From contig NBAZ01000006.1 of NCBI GenBank assembly GCA_002794735.1, forward strand, positions 868,001 through 932,000: a stretch of 64,000 nt of DNA, read 5' to 3'. The notes beneath the pieces were generated by a model. That model was not told the DNA's origin. It ran no database searches and worked only from the letters and a program-made list of their open reading frames with translations. The position numbers were made by a program, and so were the translations under genes. Below, one piece after another: positions 1 through 10,500 of the stretch. The stretch is from Pyrrhoderma lamaoense. Taxonomy: Eukaryota; Basidiomycota; Agaricomycetes; Hymenochaetales; Hymenochaetaceae. Every line of letters begins with the position of its first letter. The first letter of the stretch is position 1.

Positions 1-44
1 TGCTTCAAGAAAGCTATATCTTATACTGATGCTGACCTGGTAGC

Positions 45-251
45 TTAATTAGAAAATAGATCATCTGATATGATCTCAAACTCCAATACTTTTGGACTTC
101 CGTTCGCCGAATATAGGTTTTCGTCCAGACTAGTATCAGGTATTAACGAATTATAGGGGTGTCCCTGTCCCTGTTGTGTTTCCTCCATATGCTCAGAGTT
201 TTTGCTCCGTAGTATCAGCAAGATCACACAGCTGAGCGCCGATAGTGTCAT
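45..251 (-). CDS. Possible short ORF or terminal exon, unrecognised
   Basis: A 68-codon reading frame opens with an ATG at 251 and ends at a TAA at 45-47. It starts with a short hydrophobic run (residues 3-14, LSALSCVILLIL) followed by a polar acidic tail, so it could be the last exon of a membrane protein with its final transmembrane segment and cytoplasmic tail. I could not find a convincing upstream exon between 252 and 693. It lies at the window edge and may be incomplete or chance. I do not recognise it. Confidence 0.22.
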   Translation of the reverse strand: MTLSALSCVILLILRSKNSEHMEETQQGQGHPYNSLIPDTSLDENLYSANGSPKVLEFEIISDDLFSN

Positions 252-693
252 TACATTTGGGAAGACACAGATATACTAGTAGTCTTAGATCTATAATGAT
301 ATGTACCGAGGAGTAGACAAGTTTTCTTCAGCGTAAAGATAGAAATCAATGTAACTAGACAATGTCTCCAGGACCGATAGGGGAGATCCGTTCAGAGCTA
401 CGGTCGTTACAAGAAAACAAGGCCTAAAACTAAGCACATATAGAGTATCAGTGTCAGCAGTATGGATCCCCGTATCTATGTCTTCACTTAGTTATCTCCA
501 TATAGATATGAACAGGTGCTGATGCATAGAAATACATAAGAATTCTGACGGATTAGTAAAGCAAAAAATATCAAATATTATGCTTTACAAGATATATCAA
601 GCTTTACCTGTGTTTAAAGAATTAGTGTATTATCAATGATGGTTGTAAGATATATAGGGATAAGATACACTTTTGATTAATGTTAAGTTATAC
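252..693. other. Intergenic, nothing recognised
   Basis: AT-rich spacer downstream of MTG2. I see no ORF with family motifs, no RNA gene and no repeat here. Confidence 0.5.
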
Positions 694-2424
694 TCATGCG
701 ACGACACTCCTAGCTTCTTCAACATATTTTCGACAAAGAAGCATGACCTTTGATAAATTCTGGCTAAACTTCGCTGAAATTGGGACAATATCCAATGCCG
801 CCTCTCCTGAAGTTTTCATTTCAGTTCTCACGAAAGATTCTAAGTTCCGTAATTTTTCTTTCGCCTCTTTAACAGTAGATCCACCTTCCACCCCTAAAAG
901 ATCGGCTTTATTTGCAATAACTAAACGTGCCTTTGCACTTAGCCCTGGTTGGTAGGTCTCTAATTCATCGCGCAAAATACGTAGCTCTTGCTCTGGATTA
1001 GGTCCAGAGAAGTCTACCACGTAAACAAGAGCAAGAGAACGTTCAATAGATCGTAAGAAAGAGTGACCCAGTCCAACGTTTTCTGAGGCCTGTGAAATAA
1101 GTCCTGGATTATCTGCTACTGTGAACCGGAAAGCTTCGACTTCGTCGAGAGGTTCCTTATGCATTTGGTTTCGAGTGAGGATGCCTGCAAGCTCTCCACG
1201 TTCCATCTTCTCTTTGAATAGTTGTTCCTCAATCTTCGTTTCATCAATGACAAGGTCTTTTGATTCTGCACCAAGGACATTTCCTACATCGTCCATTCGT
1301 ACGACACCAACGGACGGATTTAAAGTGGTGAACGCATAACCAGCCACTTCAGTCTTAGCCCTCCCACCGGTCATCGCACGCAATAGCGTGCTTTTCCCGG
1401 CATTAGGATACCCAACTAAGCCTATGTCTGCGAGGATCTTAAGTTCCAAAGAAAGGGTGATGCGTTGACCTTCTGTGCCGCGCGTAGCGAATTTTGGTGA
1501 TCGGTTCTCTGTAGTCAAGAAAGTTGGGTTTCCCAATCCTCCCTCACCACCTGCTGCAACGAGATATCCGAGGCCTTCGATAGCCTGGTGCCTTATTTCA
1601 AGGTTATCTTGAACGGGTGTTGAAGAAGAGGTGATAGATGAATCGAGGTCAAGGTAAAGAGGTTCTAGTTGCTGTTCACGCCGTAGTAGCCTTTTCTCGC
1701 GTTCTTGCATGATTAGGATCTTTTCGGCCTCCTTGAACGCGTCTCTATCCAAGTTGTCATCCTCAGCTCCTGGATAGTGTACCCATCTTTTGTTACGAAT
1801 TTTTTTCAGCCGTTCTTGTGGTGAGAGATCTTGGAGACTCTCTTCCTCTGCCTCCCATTCATCTTGTGCACGCCTTGAGTCTTCCCCACTGAGTTCCCTC
1901 ACGACAGTGCCTATTGGAACCTTAATGATCGTTGGTGAACCATTTCGTCCATTCATCCAAGTACCCTTTCCGTTTCCACCGGGGACGCCTCGGACTCGCT
2001 TTGTGATTGTAGATAAGGTAGTAAGCCCTGGGGTAGGAAGAATATATACATCTCCTCCTTTGCCGCCATTGCCTCCTGAAGGTGGTCCATGAGGAACGTA
2101 CTTTTCGCGATGAAACGCAACACACCCATCACCTCCCTTTCCTAAGACATAATTCTTGACTTAAAATATAATTTTCGAGTAAATATCTATCTTACCTCCG
2201 CGTACTGTAACTATTAGATTGTCTAGAAATGTCTGACCACGTTGCCGTCTTTTCCATTCCGTCTTTCTCTGTCGGCGGTAAGACTCACGTGTATCATCCT
2301 TTAAAGGACTATCTTCAGACGCTATTGCTTCGGAGCTCACACAGCGAATACTTGGTATTGACCAGACGATTCCCTTTGATGTCTGTGCCCGACAGCCTGA
2401 AGAGAAAAGAACATTACGCAGCAT
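694..2424 (-). CDS. MTG2: Mitochondrial Obg-family GTPase MTG2
   Basis: Two exons, 2424-2196 and 2141-694, encode about 558 residues. The 54-nt intron splits the glycine-rich start of the Obg fold (VRGG | KGGDGCVAFHREKY). The ORF remains in frame after joining. The GTPase domain shows G1 GYPNAGKST near residue 320, the switch region TTLNPSVGVV, G3 DNPG, G4 NKAD and a final SA motif. Residues 1-50 are basic and end in serine-rich sequence, which suits a mitochondrial presequence. MTG2/ObgH proteins act in late assembly of the mitochondrial large ribosomal subunit. Compared with bacterial Obg it has a long charged insertion inside the Obg fold (about residues 145-230) and another between G1 and G3. 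URM1 starts 160 bp away on the other strand. Family assignment is firm; the presequence is inferred. Confidence 0.92.
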
Positions 2425-2583
2425 ACGAAGGGACTAAAGAGAGAATTACATTCAAATACTCGTAGAATATATCGGTACTACATTATGTAATCGCTATAAG
2501 ACTAGTCCCATAGTGATTTTGATGTTAGATGTAATGGTATATATTGTACAATAAATTTCCAGGTCTGGTGCACATTTTTATCC
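2425..2583. promoter_or_regulatory. Shared divergent intergenic region MTG2/URM1
   Basis: Only 159 bp separate the start codons of MTG2 (-) and URM1 (+), so both core promoters must lie in or overlap this stretch. I see no strong TATA box; the sequence is AT-rich near 2465-2560. A bidirectional promoter is inferred from spacing alone. Confidence 0.4.
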
Positions 2584-3020
2584 ATGGCATCATTCAAGAT
2601 AGTTGAAGAACTTCCTATAAAAATTGAGTTTGGCGGTGGGCTCGAGCTCCTGTTTTCAAATCAAAGGTCGCACCGAATAAATTTGCCTGCATATGTACAA
2701 GATCAGTCATCAAATGACTCCAAGCAGCCGGGAGAAAGCTCAGAACAGGAGACAGCTCAGAAGCCTGCAGATGTCAATTACCTGCTACGGTATCTTCGAG
2801 ACAACTTATTGAAGGAGAGAGTGGAACTCTTTATGGAAAATGATACTATGTGAGCCATTACCTTCGTCTATAGGGGGTTCCGTGTTAATGCAGGCCAAAT
2901 AGTCGGCCAGGAATTCTCATTCTAATAAACGACGCAGACTGGGAGTTGGAAGGCGAAGGAGACTATCAGTTGAAGTCGGGAGATGAGATAGTTTTCATCT
3001 CGACTCTTCATGGCGGTTGA
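2584..3020 (+). CDS. URM1: Ubiquitin-related modifier 1 (URM1)
   Basis: Exons 2584-2849 and 2903-3020 give 127 residues. The intron (GTGAGC...AATAG) is placed so that the end reads [17 protein letters not shown] and then finishes STLHGG, the diglycine C-terminus that URM1 needs for thiocarboxylation. URM1 serves as sulfur carrier for 2-thiolation of wobble uridine in cytosolic tRNAs and also as a protein modifier, activated by UBA4. The fold is intact from the first strand ([16 protein letters not shown]) to the tail. An inserted Ser/Gln/Glu-rich loop at about residues 42-60 makes it longer than the roughly 100-residue yeast protein. It is divergently transcribed from MTG2. Confidence 0.94.
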
Positions 3021-3328
3021 AAGTAAATCTGATCCTCTGGTTAGTGGGGCACTTTTCTACTCAAGTCTGCGAGGATACTAATGCCCTGTTTCGTATCGTC
3101 TACTTAAGTTGATGTGCCAGAGCAAGCAGACCGTTCAAATCACCCTCGACTGCAGTAGACACCTGCTACGATACTATCTTCATTGAATGACAAACAGTAT
3201 TGTGTAGCCTTTATCTCTGTATAACGCATGTTTTTCTCCTTTCCGAACTTCAGGCGATGCCGATTGTATCAAAAGTACTAAACCTAATTATAGACTAGAA
3301 AACCCTTATCTTAACCTAACACCTAAAC
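3021..3328. other. Intergenic, nothing recognised
   Basis: Spacer downstream of URM1. No gene, RNA or repeat was recognised. Confidence 0.5.
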
Positions 3329-3766
3329 ATGAATAACCTTCGATTGGAGCTTAATCTACCAATGGAAAACAAACATTCCGACATTTGTCCCTCGGAGATT
3401 GAACAGAAATCCTTCATGTCATGTTTTGGCCTACAAGCCATTCGACCAGAAATAGGTTCCGAAGCATTAGTTCTGCCGAAAACATATGTTTCTCCGTCAT
3501 ACACGATATCCAATCAAATTTACAACAGACAATATTCAATATCGCCGGGAAAACTCATATCTGCATCATCCCCAAAATACAGTTTCACTGACAATTTATG
3601 TGCTCTATCATTAGATCATGTCAATGTTTTATTAAGCATTGATACTTCAGAGAGACTTGATGATGCATACGCATCGGTCGTATTTACACCCACCCCAAAG
3701 ATCATGTTTTTCCGAAATATTCTGTTGAAGTCTGCTTCGTCACCCGAGCTTGAACCCAGGAATTAA
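3329..3766 (+). CDS. Hypothetical 145-residue ORF
   Basis: A single uninterrupted ATG-to-TAA frame lies between URM1 and the first AA9 gene on the same strand. It has no signal peptide, no transmembrane segment and no motif I recognise. It is polar, Ser-rich and low in Gly/Trp. Its end is only 95 bp from the next start codon, which would leave little room for both a 3' end and the AA9 promoter. That spacing, plus the lack of an intron in an intron-rich region, argues it may be a chance ORF. Confidence 0.33.
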   Translation: MNNLRLELNLPMENKHSDICPSEIEQKSFMSCFGLQAIRPEIGSEALVLPKTYVSPSYTISNQIYNRQYSISPGKLISASSPKYSFTDNLCALSLDHVNVLLSIDTSERLDDAYASVVFTPTPKIMFFRNILLKSASSPELEPRN

Positions 3767-3861
3767 TCAATAAAAGATATCGAAATCGACATATTCCTAC
3801 CGTATATAACGCACTTCTTGTTTTCTTCTGTGAGAGGCAACCTTCCAAGACCGAGTACAAC

Positions 3862-4838
3862 ATGCTCTCGGGCTCCCTCATTGCACTCTGCTTCGCTGCT
3901 CTTGCTACCGCACACGGTGGTGTTATCGGGTATACCCTTACGGGTGAATACTACCCAGGGTATGTTGTCTCAACATATAGATTACCAGGGTCTAAGTAGA
4001 TATTGAATTCTCGATGTAGGTTTTCTGCATACAACACCCCTGTAGGTCAAACTACAATCCAAAGACAATGGGCGACATACAAGTACGATAATAAACACCT
4101 CCACCTAGGATCTAAAAAAAACATTAACCTTGCCTCCCATAGCCCCATTACTGACGCGATGGATCCCAACTTAGCTTGTAACACACCTGGTACGACAGTT
4201 AATCCTCAGTTAACAGCTACAGTCCCCGCTGGTTCAGAAGTGACTGCATATTGGAATAACCCATGGCCGCACGCAATTGGACCTATGATGGTTTATATGG
4301 CTGTAAGCCTGTTCCTACTAAAGTGTTTATTTGTGAAAGACTCCTTACGGATTCATCTTCATGTGTTTTGAATTTATGCAGAATTGCGGTGGAGACTGTA
4401 CTGCTGCTGACCCGTCCTCACTCAACTGGTTCAAGATCGACCAAGTAGGTCTTCTCTCTGGAACGGTCGCTGATGGTCAATGGGGAGCTGGGGAGATGAT
4501 TGCTCAAAATTCATCATGGACGTCAACGATACCCGCTGCCACTCCAAATGGGAACTACATGATTCGACATGAAACACTTGCGATCCATACTGCGAACCAG
4601 CCTCAGTTCTATATGGAATGCGCACAACTGACGATCACTGGAGGTGGTAGTGGTTCTCCTGGTCCTACAGTCAAGTTCCCTGGAGGATATGATCCTAATG
4701 ATCCTTCCATTGATATTGATGTCTACTCCTCTACGGCAACCAGCTATACGTTCGTACCCATACCTTTTACCGGTGCTGTTTGCTTATTAATGAACATTAA
4801 TATTCAGCGTCCCGGGCCCTTCCGTCTGGCAAGGATAA
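3862..4838 (+). CDS. AA9 lytic polysaccharide monooxygenase, copy 1
   Basis: Five exons (3862-3959, 4020-4082, 4143-4302, 4382-4749, 4808-4838) encode 239 residues. A 17-residue signal peptide ends ...LATA and leaves His as mature residue 1 (HGGVIGY), the first half of the copper-binding histidine brace. The second histidine is in WPHAIGP and the axial tyrosine is in QFYMECAQL. AA9 enzymes oxidatively cleave cellulose and related glucans outside the cell using copper and a reductant or peroxide. There is no carbohydrate-binding module. The protein ends VPGPSVWQG, matching copy 2 (IPGPSVWSG), and this fixes the last intron (donor GTTCGT). Copy 1 lacks the intron that copy 2 has just before PTVKFPGGY. 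A TATATAA lies near 3803, about 55 bp before the ATG. Confidence 0.94.
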
Positions 4839-5727
4839 ACGAGAAAGATGAGAGAACTCATATGGATACTTATAGCGAGTGTACTTATACAGATTTAGTA
4901 CATTTTATTGGAATTATTTAAGCATATGTAAATTCACTAACAGGCTGAAAATCAAGCTCTATCGTAAGTACGCGAAGAAAGTAAATTGCCGCGTCTCCTT
5001 CGATATTATGTCTCCGAAACTAACATATAAGCTTCGGGACCCGATCGTTTAATCCTTCTCCGCATAGCGTCAAGAGGACATCAAAGGTTCATTATCTTAG
5101 GTGTCCCTTGAGGCAATTTGGTGACTAGCAACCAAATTGCAACCTGGCTTCCGATCCCTCGTAATATTTTGCATTCAACAGAAAGTAACAAGGATGCATG
5201 TTTTCTAAAAACAAAATCTGCTCAGGTTAAGCATGTGGATATGCAGATATCACATAGTATCCGTGTTCAAGGTCTACCCTCAGGTCGGATATATTTATCA
5301 CGCCCCAACGACGATCTATTTTTTAATGTTTGTATCTACTATCGGTCTGCTCAGCTGAGCTTCGGCTCCGTAATATATTTTTCTTGTCATAACCCATATT
5401 CACTATCAGCCAGCACTACGACAACTCATTAACGGAGAAACTCAAGCCCCTCGGCAGAAATGAAACTGTAATAAACAAACCGATATGTCATCGTTATCAC
5501 AAAAAAACGAATGACTTCCAGGAGGAGAAAGACTATAAAAGGGGACTAGCTATAGCAAATCCGACAAGACACACTTCATTCGATTTTTTTCAGCTGGCAA
5601 AAGGGGCGTCTGGACGTTCTTCCACTCATTTATCTGACACTTTCTCTGTACTCACCTCATTATTTGGATTACCTATCAACTTTCTTGAACTCCGAGCTCC
5701 CATACACTTACACGGGAAAGATCTAAG
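4839..5727 (+). other. Intergenic spacer between tandem AA9 genes, promoter of copy 2
   Basis: No gene was recognised in this 890-bp spacer. The 3' half holds the copy 2 promoter. A 104-codon frame at 5118-5432 is low-complexity and lacks coding features. Confidence 0.45.
5534..5540 (+). promoter_or_regulatory. TATA box of AA9 copy 2
   Basis: TATAAAA lies 188 bp before the start codon, followed by a CT-rich stretch. It is the clearest core-promoter element upstream of this gene. The rather long distance implies a 5' leader of about 150 nt or an unseen leader intron. Confidence 0.5.
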
Positions 5728-6756
5728 ATGTTTACTAATATTATACTCACTCTTTGCGCCGTCGCCCTTGCCTCGGCCCATGGAGGTGTACAAGAGTATC
5801 TTATGGACGGGACTTACTACACTGGATTTAGACCCTACAACACTGCTGTTGGACAAACAACTATTCAACGCCAATGGGCTACATACGAGTGAGTATGATA
5901 TCAATACATGTATTACAGTTTCCTGGGCCAGAGTCTCTTCTGCTTGTCAGAGTTGTGTACTTACTTCTCTGAAAAATCTTAGTCCTGTTGAAGATGTCAC
6001 ACTTTCTTACTTTGGCTGTAATAATCCGGGGACTACAGTCGATCCACAACTTACTGCAACAGTCACAGCTGGATCTAACGTTACCGCTTTCTGGGAAAGT
6101 TGGCCGCATAATATTGGACCGATCATGGTTTACATGGCTGTAAGTTCGAACTAAGTTAACCCCGATTTTGTGTTATTAAACTATATATATATATTTATGG
6201 TTGTGTGTATGCGAACATTTAGGATTGTGCGGGTGATTGCACATGTGCTGAACCCTCAGAACTTGATTGGTTTAAGATCAATGAAGCTGGTCTGCTTTCT
6301 GGCACAGTTGCCAATGGGTACTGGGCCGCAGGGGAGATGATTGCGCAAAACTCATCCTGGTCTGTCACCATTCCTTCCGCTCTACCCAGCGGTAACTACA
6401 TGATCCGCTTTGAAACACTTGCACTTCATTCATCATATGATCCACAATTTTATATGGAGTGTGCTCAGCTTGAGGTTACAGGAGGTGGAAGTGGGAGTCC
6501 TTCGTAGGTTCCTCTTTTCTTGTGACTACTTTCTATTACTAGCATCTTAACTCTTTTGTCATTATCTCTTCATGATGTAGGCCAACGGTGAAGTTTCCAG
6601 GTGGTTATCAGGCTGATGATCCATCAATTAGCATTGACATCTATAGCTCGACCGCTACAACCTATGCGTATGTCTTCTACCGCTAACTTACAGCCGGAAC
6701 CTACTAACATTCTTGTATGATCTAGTATTCCGGGTCCATCCGTTTGGTCTGGCTGA
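5728..6756 (+). CDS. AA9 lytic polysaccharide monooxygenase, copy 2
   Basis: Five exons (5728-5888, 5983-6139, 6223-6503, 6581-6667, 6726-6756) encode 238 residues. The signal peptide ends ...ALASA, and the mature protein starts HGGVQEY. The second copper histidine is in WPHNIGP and the axial tyrosine in QFYMECAQL. The other conserved AA9 blocks are present: GEMIAQNSSW, GNYMIRFETLALH and TVKFPGGY. It is clearly paralogous to the gene 0.9 kb upstream but has a different intron set: it lacks copy 1's first intron and retains one before PTVKFPGG that copy 1 has lost. Function: copper-dependent oxidative cleavage of polysaccharides outside the cell. There is no CBM or GPI signal. Confidence 0.95.
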
Positions 6757-7210
6757 GAAGCTCCACCAGCTTCTAAGAATATCAATGAAATGGTATTCTT
6801 AGAGTTCTCGTTCTGTCTATTGATACCTCGTGAGCTTCGTGGGCCTGGCTGGTCAACTAGCCCCGCTTCAATTCACTGGGTCAAACGCAAGTAGATTTGT
6901 TACGTATTGTTGGATGTATAAGGAGAACTGGTAAGGCACGACTGGTTGCGTGTCCTTATACCTTGTCAGTTGTATCGCCATTTCGAGTGCGTATTTAGTT
7001 CAATGAGAGTGGTGAATGATATTTTCACTTCTCACTTCAATAAAAACACCCTATTATTATTGTCCTTGAAAAGAATATAAAGCGATTGAGCTTCGTATGT
7101 TTATACATCAACTTCTCATTCGATATATGAATAACAAATAGGGGTTAGAAAGAACTTAGAAGTATCAGATAAGACTGCCGCTATTACCCCGATCGCTTTA
7201 ATTATTCCAT
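6757..7210. other. Convergent 3' region, nothing recognised
   Basis: The spacer between the stop codons of AA9 copy 2 (+) and the secreted protein (-) presumably holds both 3' ends. No other feature was seen. Confidence 0.45.
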
Positions 7211-8252
7211 TCAGTCAAGTTGCGGAATCAAAATACTCTCGATATTCCATACGCTCCCGTCGCTGTTGCTAGATACACCACTGACAACGGTCGGTTTCTG
7301 GTTTTCTGTATCTATCGAGTCATCTCCATATATTGTTGACCCGATGACAATCGAGCTCTGCCAATCCGACTCTGGAGTCTCCAGTTCGATAGTAGTATTT
7401 GTGTACGTCTGCGGTGACACTGTCATTGCACAATAGTCGTCACATTCGGTCGTCAGTCCGAATATCGTCATCGGACCCGAAGGGAATACAAGCTATTGAG
7501 GCATATATTTCGGTTAATTATAGGCCTCACGTAATATACTTATAGAAGCAAAAGAAAGGGGCGCGTGTCTTTTTGAACCAAACAGAATAGAATAAATATA
7601 GAAACATGGGGAGACTTAACAGATTAGATTAATGCAAAGATAGGCACCTACCTGGGAGACAACACTATCGTCTACTGCAGCAGATAGTGTCCATCCAGAG
7701 TCATCATCTGCACGTTCAAACGTGATGTTGACGGGTGTGTCTGGGTCAAGAGCAACTAGCTGTCCATCCGTGGATACCCGATTACTGAAGACAGAAGTGC
7801 GAATGCACCTAAAGCGGGGTGAGTTTAAACTGTAATCTACATCACAAGATTCATAGATGAAAGGGAATCTGTAAGTTACCATTGACTAGATGTGCCGCCG
7901 CAGAATGATTGATCTTCCCAGGATTCGATGGATATCATTAGAAAATCTCCAGTACCTATACGTCAAACAAGGTTGCAACAACATAAGACGAATCATCAGT
8001 TTTATGCTTCCACGATCTATATGCGCAGATGTGTGTAAGCCCAAACGTACCGTTTGAAAGAGCTGGGTATAGTATGAGCTCCCCAGTCTGCCCTGTAGGC
8101 GGTGTCCCGGGATTGAATATTGTTGATATTTTCTTGATGTTAGGCCAGTGCCTGCGGTTCCTATACTAAAACTTTTTCCTAGACCATATATATAGTAGCT
8201 AATACAGATGGTACAAGGGAGAGGAGAGCTGGAAGAACAAGGAAGGCTTCAT
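7211..8252 (-). CDS. Secreted protein of unknown basidiomycete family; start exon disturbed
   Basis: Exons 8160-8051, 7955-7880, 7808-7652 and 7492-7211 join cleanly in frame and give a protein of about 220 residues after the first exon. The core has regularly spaced cysteines (DQSFCGG, QWCIR, TECDDYC), an NPGTPPTGQTGELILYPAL block and N-glycosylation sites, all typical of an extracellular beta-sheet protein. I recall similar unnamed basidiomycete proteins but no defined function. The likely start ATG is at 8252, with TATAAAAT at 8304-8311. In the ATG frame exon 1 reads MKPSLFFQ, a poor signal peptide. One base out of frame, the same DNA reads FLVLPALLSLVPSVLA, an excellent one. A missing base just after ATGAAG (about 8246) would restore it. 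The exon 1 donor (GTACCA or GTATTA) is unresolved. Confidence 0.72.
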
Positions 8253-9979
8253 TACAATTTTTCGAGGAACTTGAGTTGCTGCCAGGTTTTCACAAACGTG
8301 CTCATTTTATAGTGAAACGACACCCCTGGAGCTGGAGGTATGATCGAATCGTAGGCTACTATTGGGGAGGCACGGACTCCCGTGACTAGACTGAATTAAG
8401 CTTTACAAGAACGGCAAATTTGATGAAACGTATCTCGTGGAACGTAGGGAGAATACGAAACTAGCGTATTCAACATGTGGATAAAGTCAAAAGAGGGTAT
8501 CTTCAAGTCGTCATCAATTTAATCCGGGCAGAACTACAGTTTATTCAACGGAGATTAGATGCAGGCAATATTAGTGATATTCAAGGATATATTGCCTGAT
8601 TTTGGTTATAAAAAGACACCGCATAGAGATGATTGATATTGAGTTCCGAGCCAAGGTACTGGACAAACGGAGCTTCGAAGATCATGGAGCCACTGCCATT
8701 AAGAATGGCTTTATTCTCGGTGCATCTTCGTCGGCCAGCATGGCAAGGGCTTGGACGTGCCTGTTGACTTCGGAGAAATGATTAATAGGGATAACTATGC
8801 AATTCTGTTTGTCATGACAAATGTCTATCATCTACAAAGTATATGCATGCGTGCTGAAGTATAGAAAAGGAAGTAGAGTAGGCCCAATATGTTCATAATT
8901 TATGAGTTTCTTGGTGACGTGGCCATGTATCTCTGCAACAGGTTTATATACAGACAAATCTGGGTAATGTGGCAATCTTCGACGCAAGTGATGATATCAC
9001 TAGTATGCTGCATAGCTCTTCTCAACAAAACGATCCAAGTGCCAAGATGACAACGCAAAAAAAGCCAGGTGAACAGCTTTCCTATGTTAACTTCATCGTG
9101 AGGTACAATAAAACGTGGCTGCCTTGTTTTTTATAGTTATTTCTGTCTTGTAGCTTCTTTGCACTAGGATACCATGGTAACAGAGTGCCACATGAAGTAG
9201 TAATAGACAAAGATGGCTCAGATTATTCGAATTTCCCTAGATAAATCAGCCTTTACCTAGACCATCCTCGCAGAGGAAAAAGCAATTTCTACAAAGCGTC
9301 ACCATGTCGCCACGCCTCATTACTTCGGAAAGGATTTCCTATCTGTACAATACTATCTAATTTATGTGTTTATCTCTAAGTTTTAAAACTTAAAAAGGCT
9401 AGATTTTCTGCCCATACACGTGAGTAAACACAACACAGAGTTTTAAGACATGTGTTAAACACTCGTGAGCTCAACATCCCATCATAGTTCATATTAACGA
9501 CTCAAGAGCAATCATATGAGGAGGCTGAAAGCAGCAAGACTCGACATCCTGTAACGAGCTATTCACAGGCAGAAAGTGTATTCTTGTTTGGCTAGTTTGT
9601 ACACATATGATTTATACAGATCTTAGAGAACTCAACATTCCCACGCAAGCTTTAATCAATCATATCATGTATATATGTGCATGTGTTAATGTGTTTACTA
9701 CAGATTGGTACTTGGATGCAAATTAATCATACTCGACTACTTGTGTACCTGAATCGGGACAACCTTGCGTAATTTCAATTGTGGACATACTCAAGATTCT
9801 CACTTTGATCTGTGTATCATCGTTTTTAGGCGTAGCATTTCCTGACAATAGAAACCTTCTTATATAAAATTTTAACATGACGTATAGGCTTTGGATTGAA
9901 GTACATCCACAAAAAATGATAGCAGAGACATAGTACAGAGTGAGAGTATTTATACATAGTTGACGCAACACCATCATTT
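8253..9979. other. Long stretch without a recognisable gene
   Basis: This contains the promoter of the secreted-protein gene at its left edge. Beyond about 8400 I find no ORF with family motifs, no RNA gene and no terminal repeats. A frame at 9723-9977 (-) has hydrophobic stretches but no coding support. The region could hide degraded transposon sequence or an unseen non-coding RNA. Confidence 0.4.
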
Positions 9980-10500
9980 CTATTTGGACTTTACAAGCAG
10001 CTCAAGATGGAGAGATTCGTCACAGTTCACCGTCCTTAACCCGCCAAAGTAGTACTTTTCCTCTAGAAGGTCGACCCGCCGTATTCCTTTTCTGGACTCG
10101 CCCACGAGAAGTGGCTTTTAACCCTTCGAAAGAAGGCACTTTGCGAATGAGACATTTCGGTCTGTCCCAGTGACAACCACTCATCGAGAGTGACTTGAGC
10201 CATCATACATGTGTGGATTTCGCGAAGTACTGTTTCGACTGTTGGACATTTTTGGTCGCTTCCCGCTTTTACTACTATTTCCCAGCTTTTCTCTAACTTT
10301 CCAAAAGCTTTGCAAATGATGCGCATCTCACTTCCCACCGGTTTCATCGCTGGGCCTTCAAGGGGACCAACACAACGGGGTTTAAAGTGAAAACAACTAC
10401 TAGCTATCTGGGCAGAGAATATGGGATTTGATAGATCAAGAACCACGGGAGTTGGCCACCTCAACAGAGGGTTTATACTCTTTGTCGGCTCTGTTTTCAT
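9980..10500 (-). pseudogene. DUF6699-type protein gene with one frameshift
   Basis: The ATG at 10500 opens a 145-codon frame with the layout of the basidiomycete DUF6699 family: INPLLRWPTPVVLDLSNPI, then MRIICKAF, and then TVETVLREIHTCMMAQVTLDEW. The frame runs into a stop after KEYGG. Shifting by one base at about 10075-10080 continues the family's expected C-terminus (RVDLLEEKYYFGGLRTV) to a stop at 9982-9980. With one extra base the product would be about 175 residues. The break lies in a GGCGGG run. I treat it as a frameshifted gene, true mutation or assembly error. The function of the domain is unknown; it is much expanded in Agaricomycetes. Confidence 0.65.

Noticed and set aside
1922..2125. 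Arg-rich 67-codon frame on the minus strand
   Set aside because: It is the wrong frame of the Obg-fold exon of MTG2; the true frame reads the glycine repeats.
9723..9977. 84-codon frame with hydrophobic stretches
   Set aside because: No signal peptide or motif, AT-rich antisense-like composition, and immediately downstream of the DUF6699 stop; no support as a gene.
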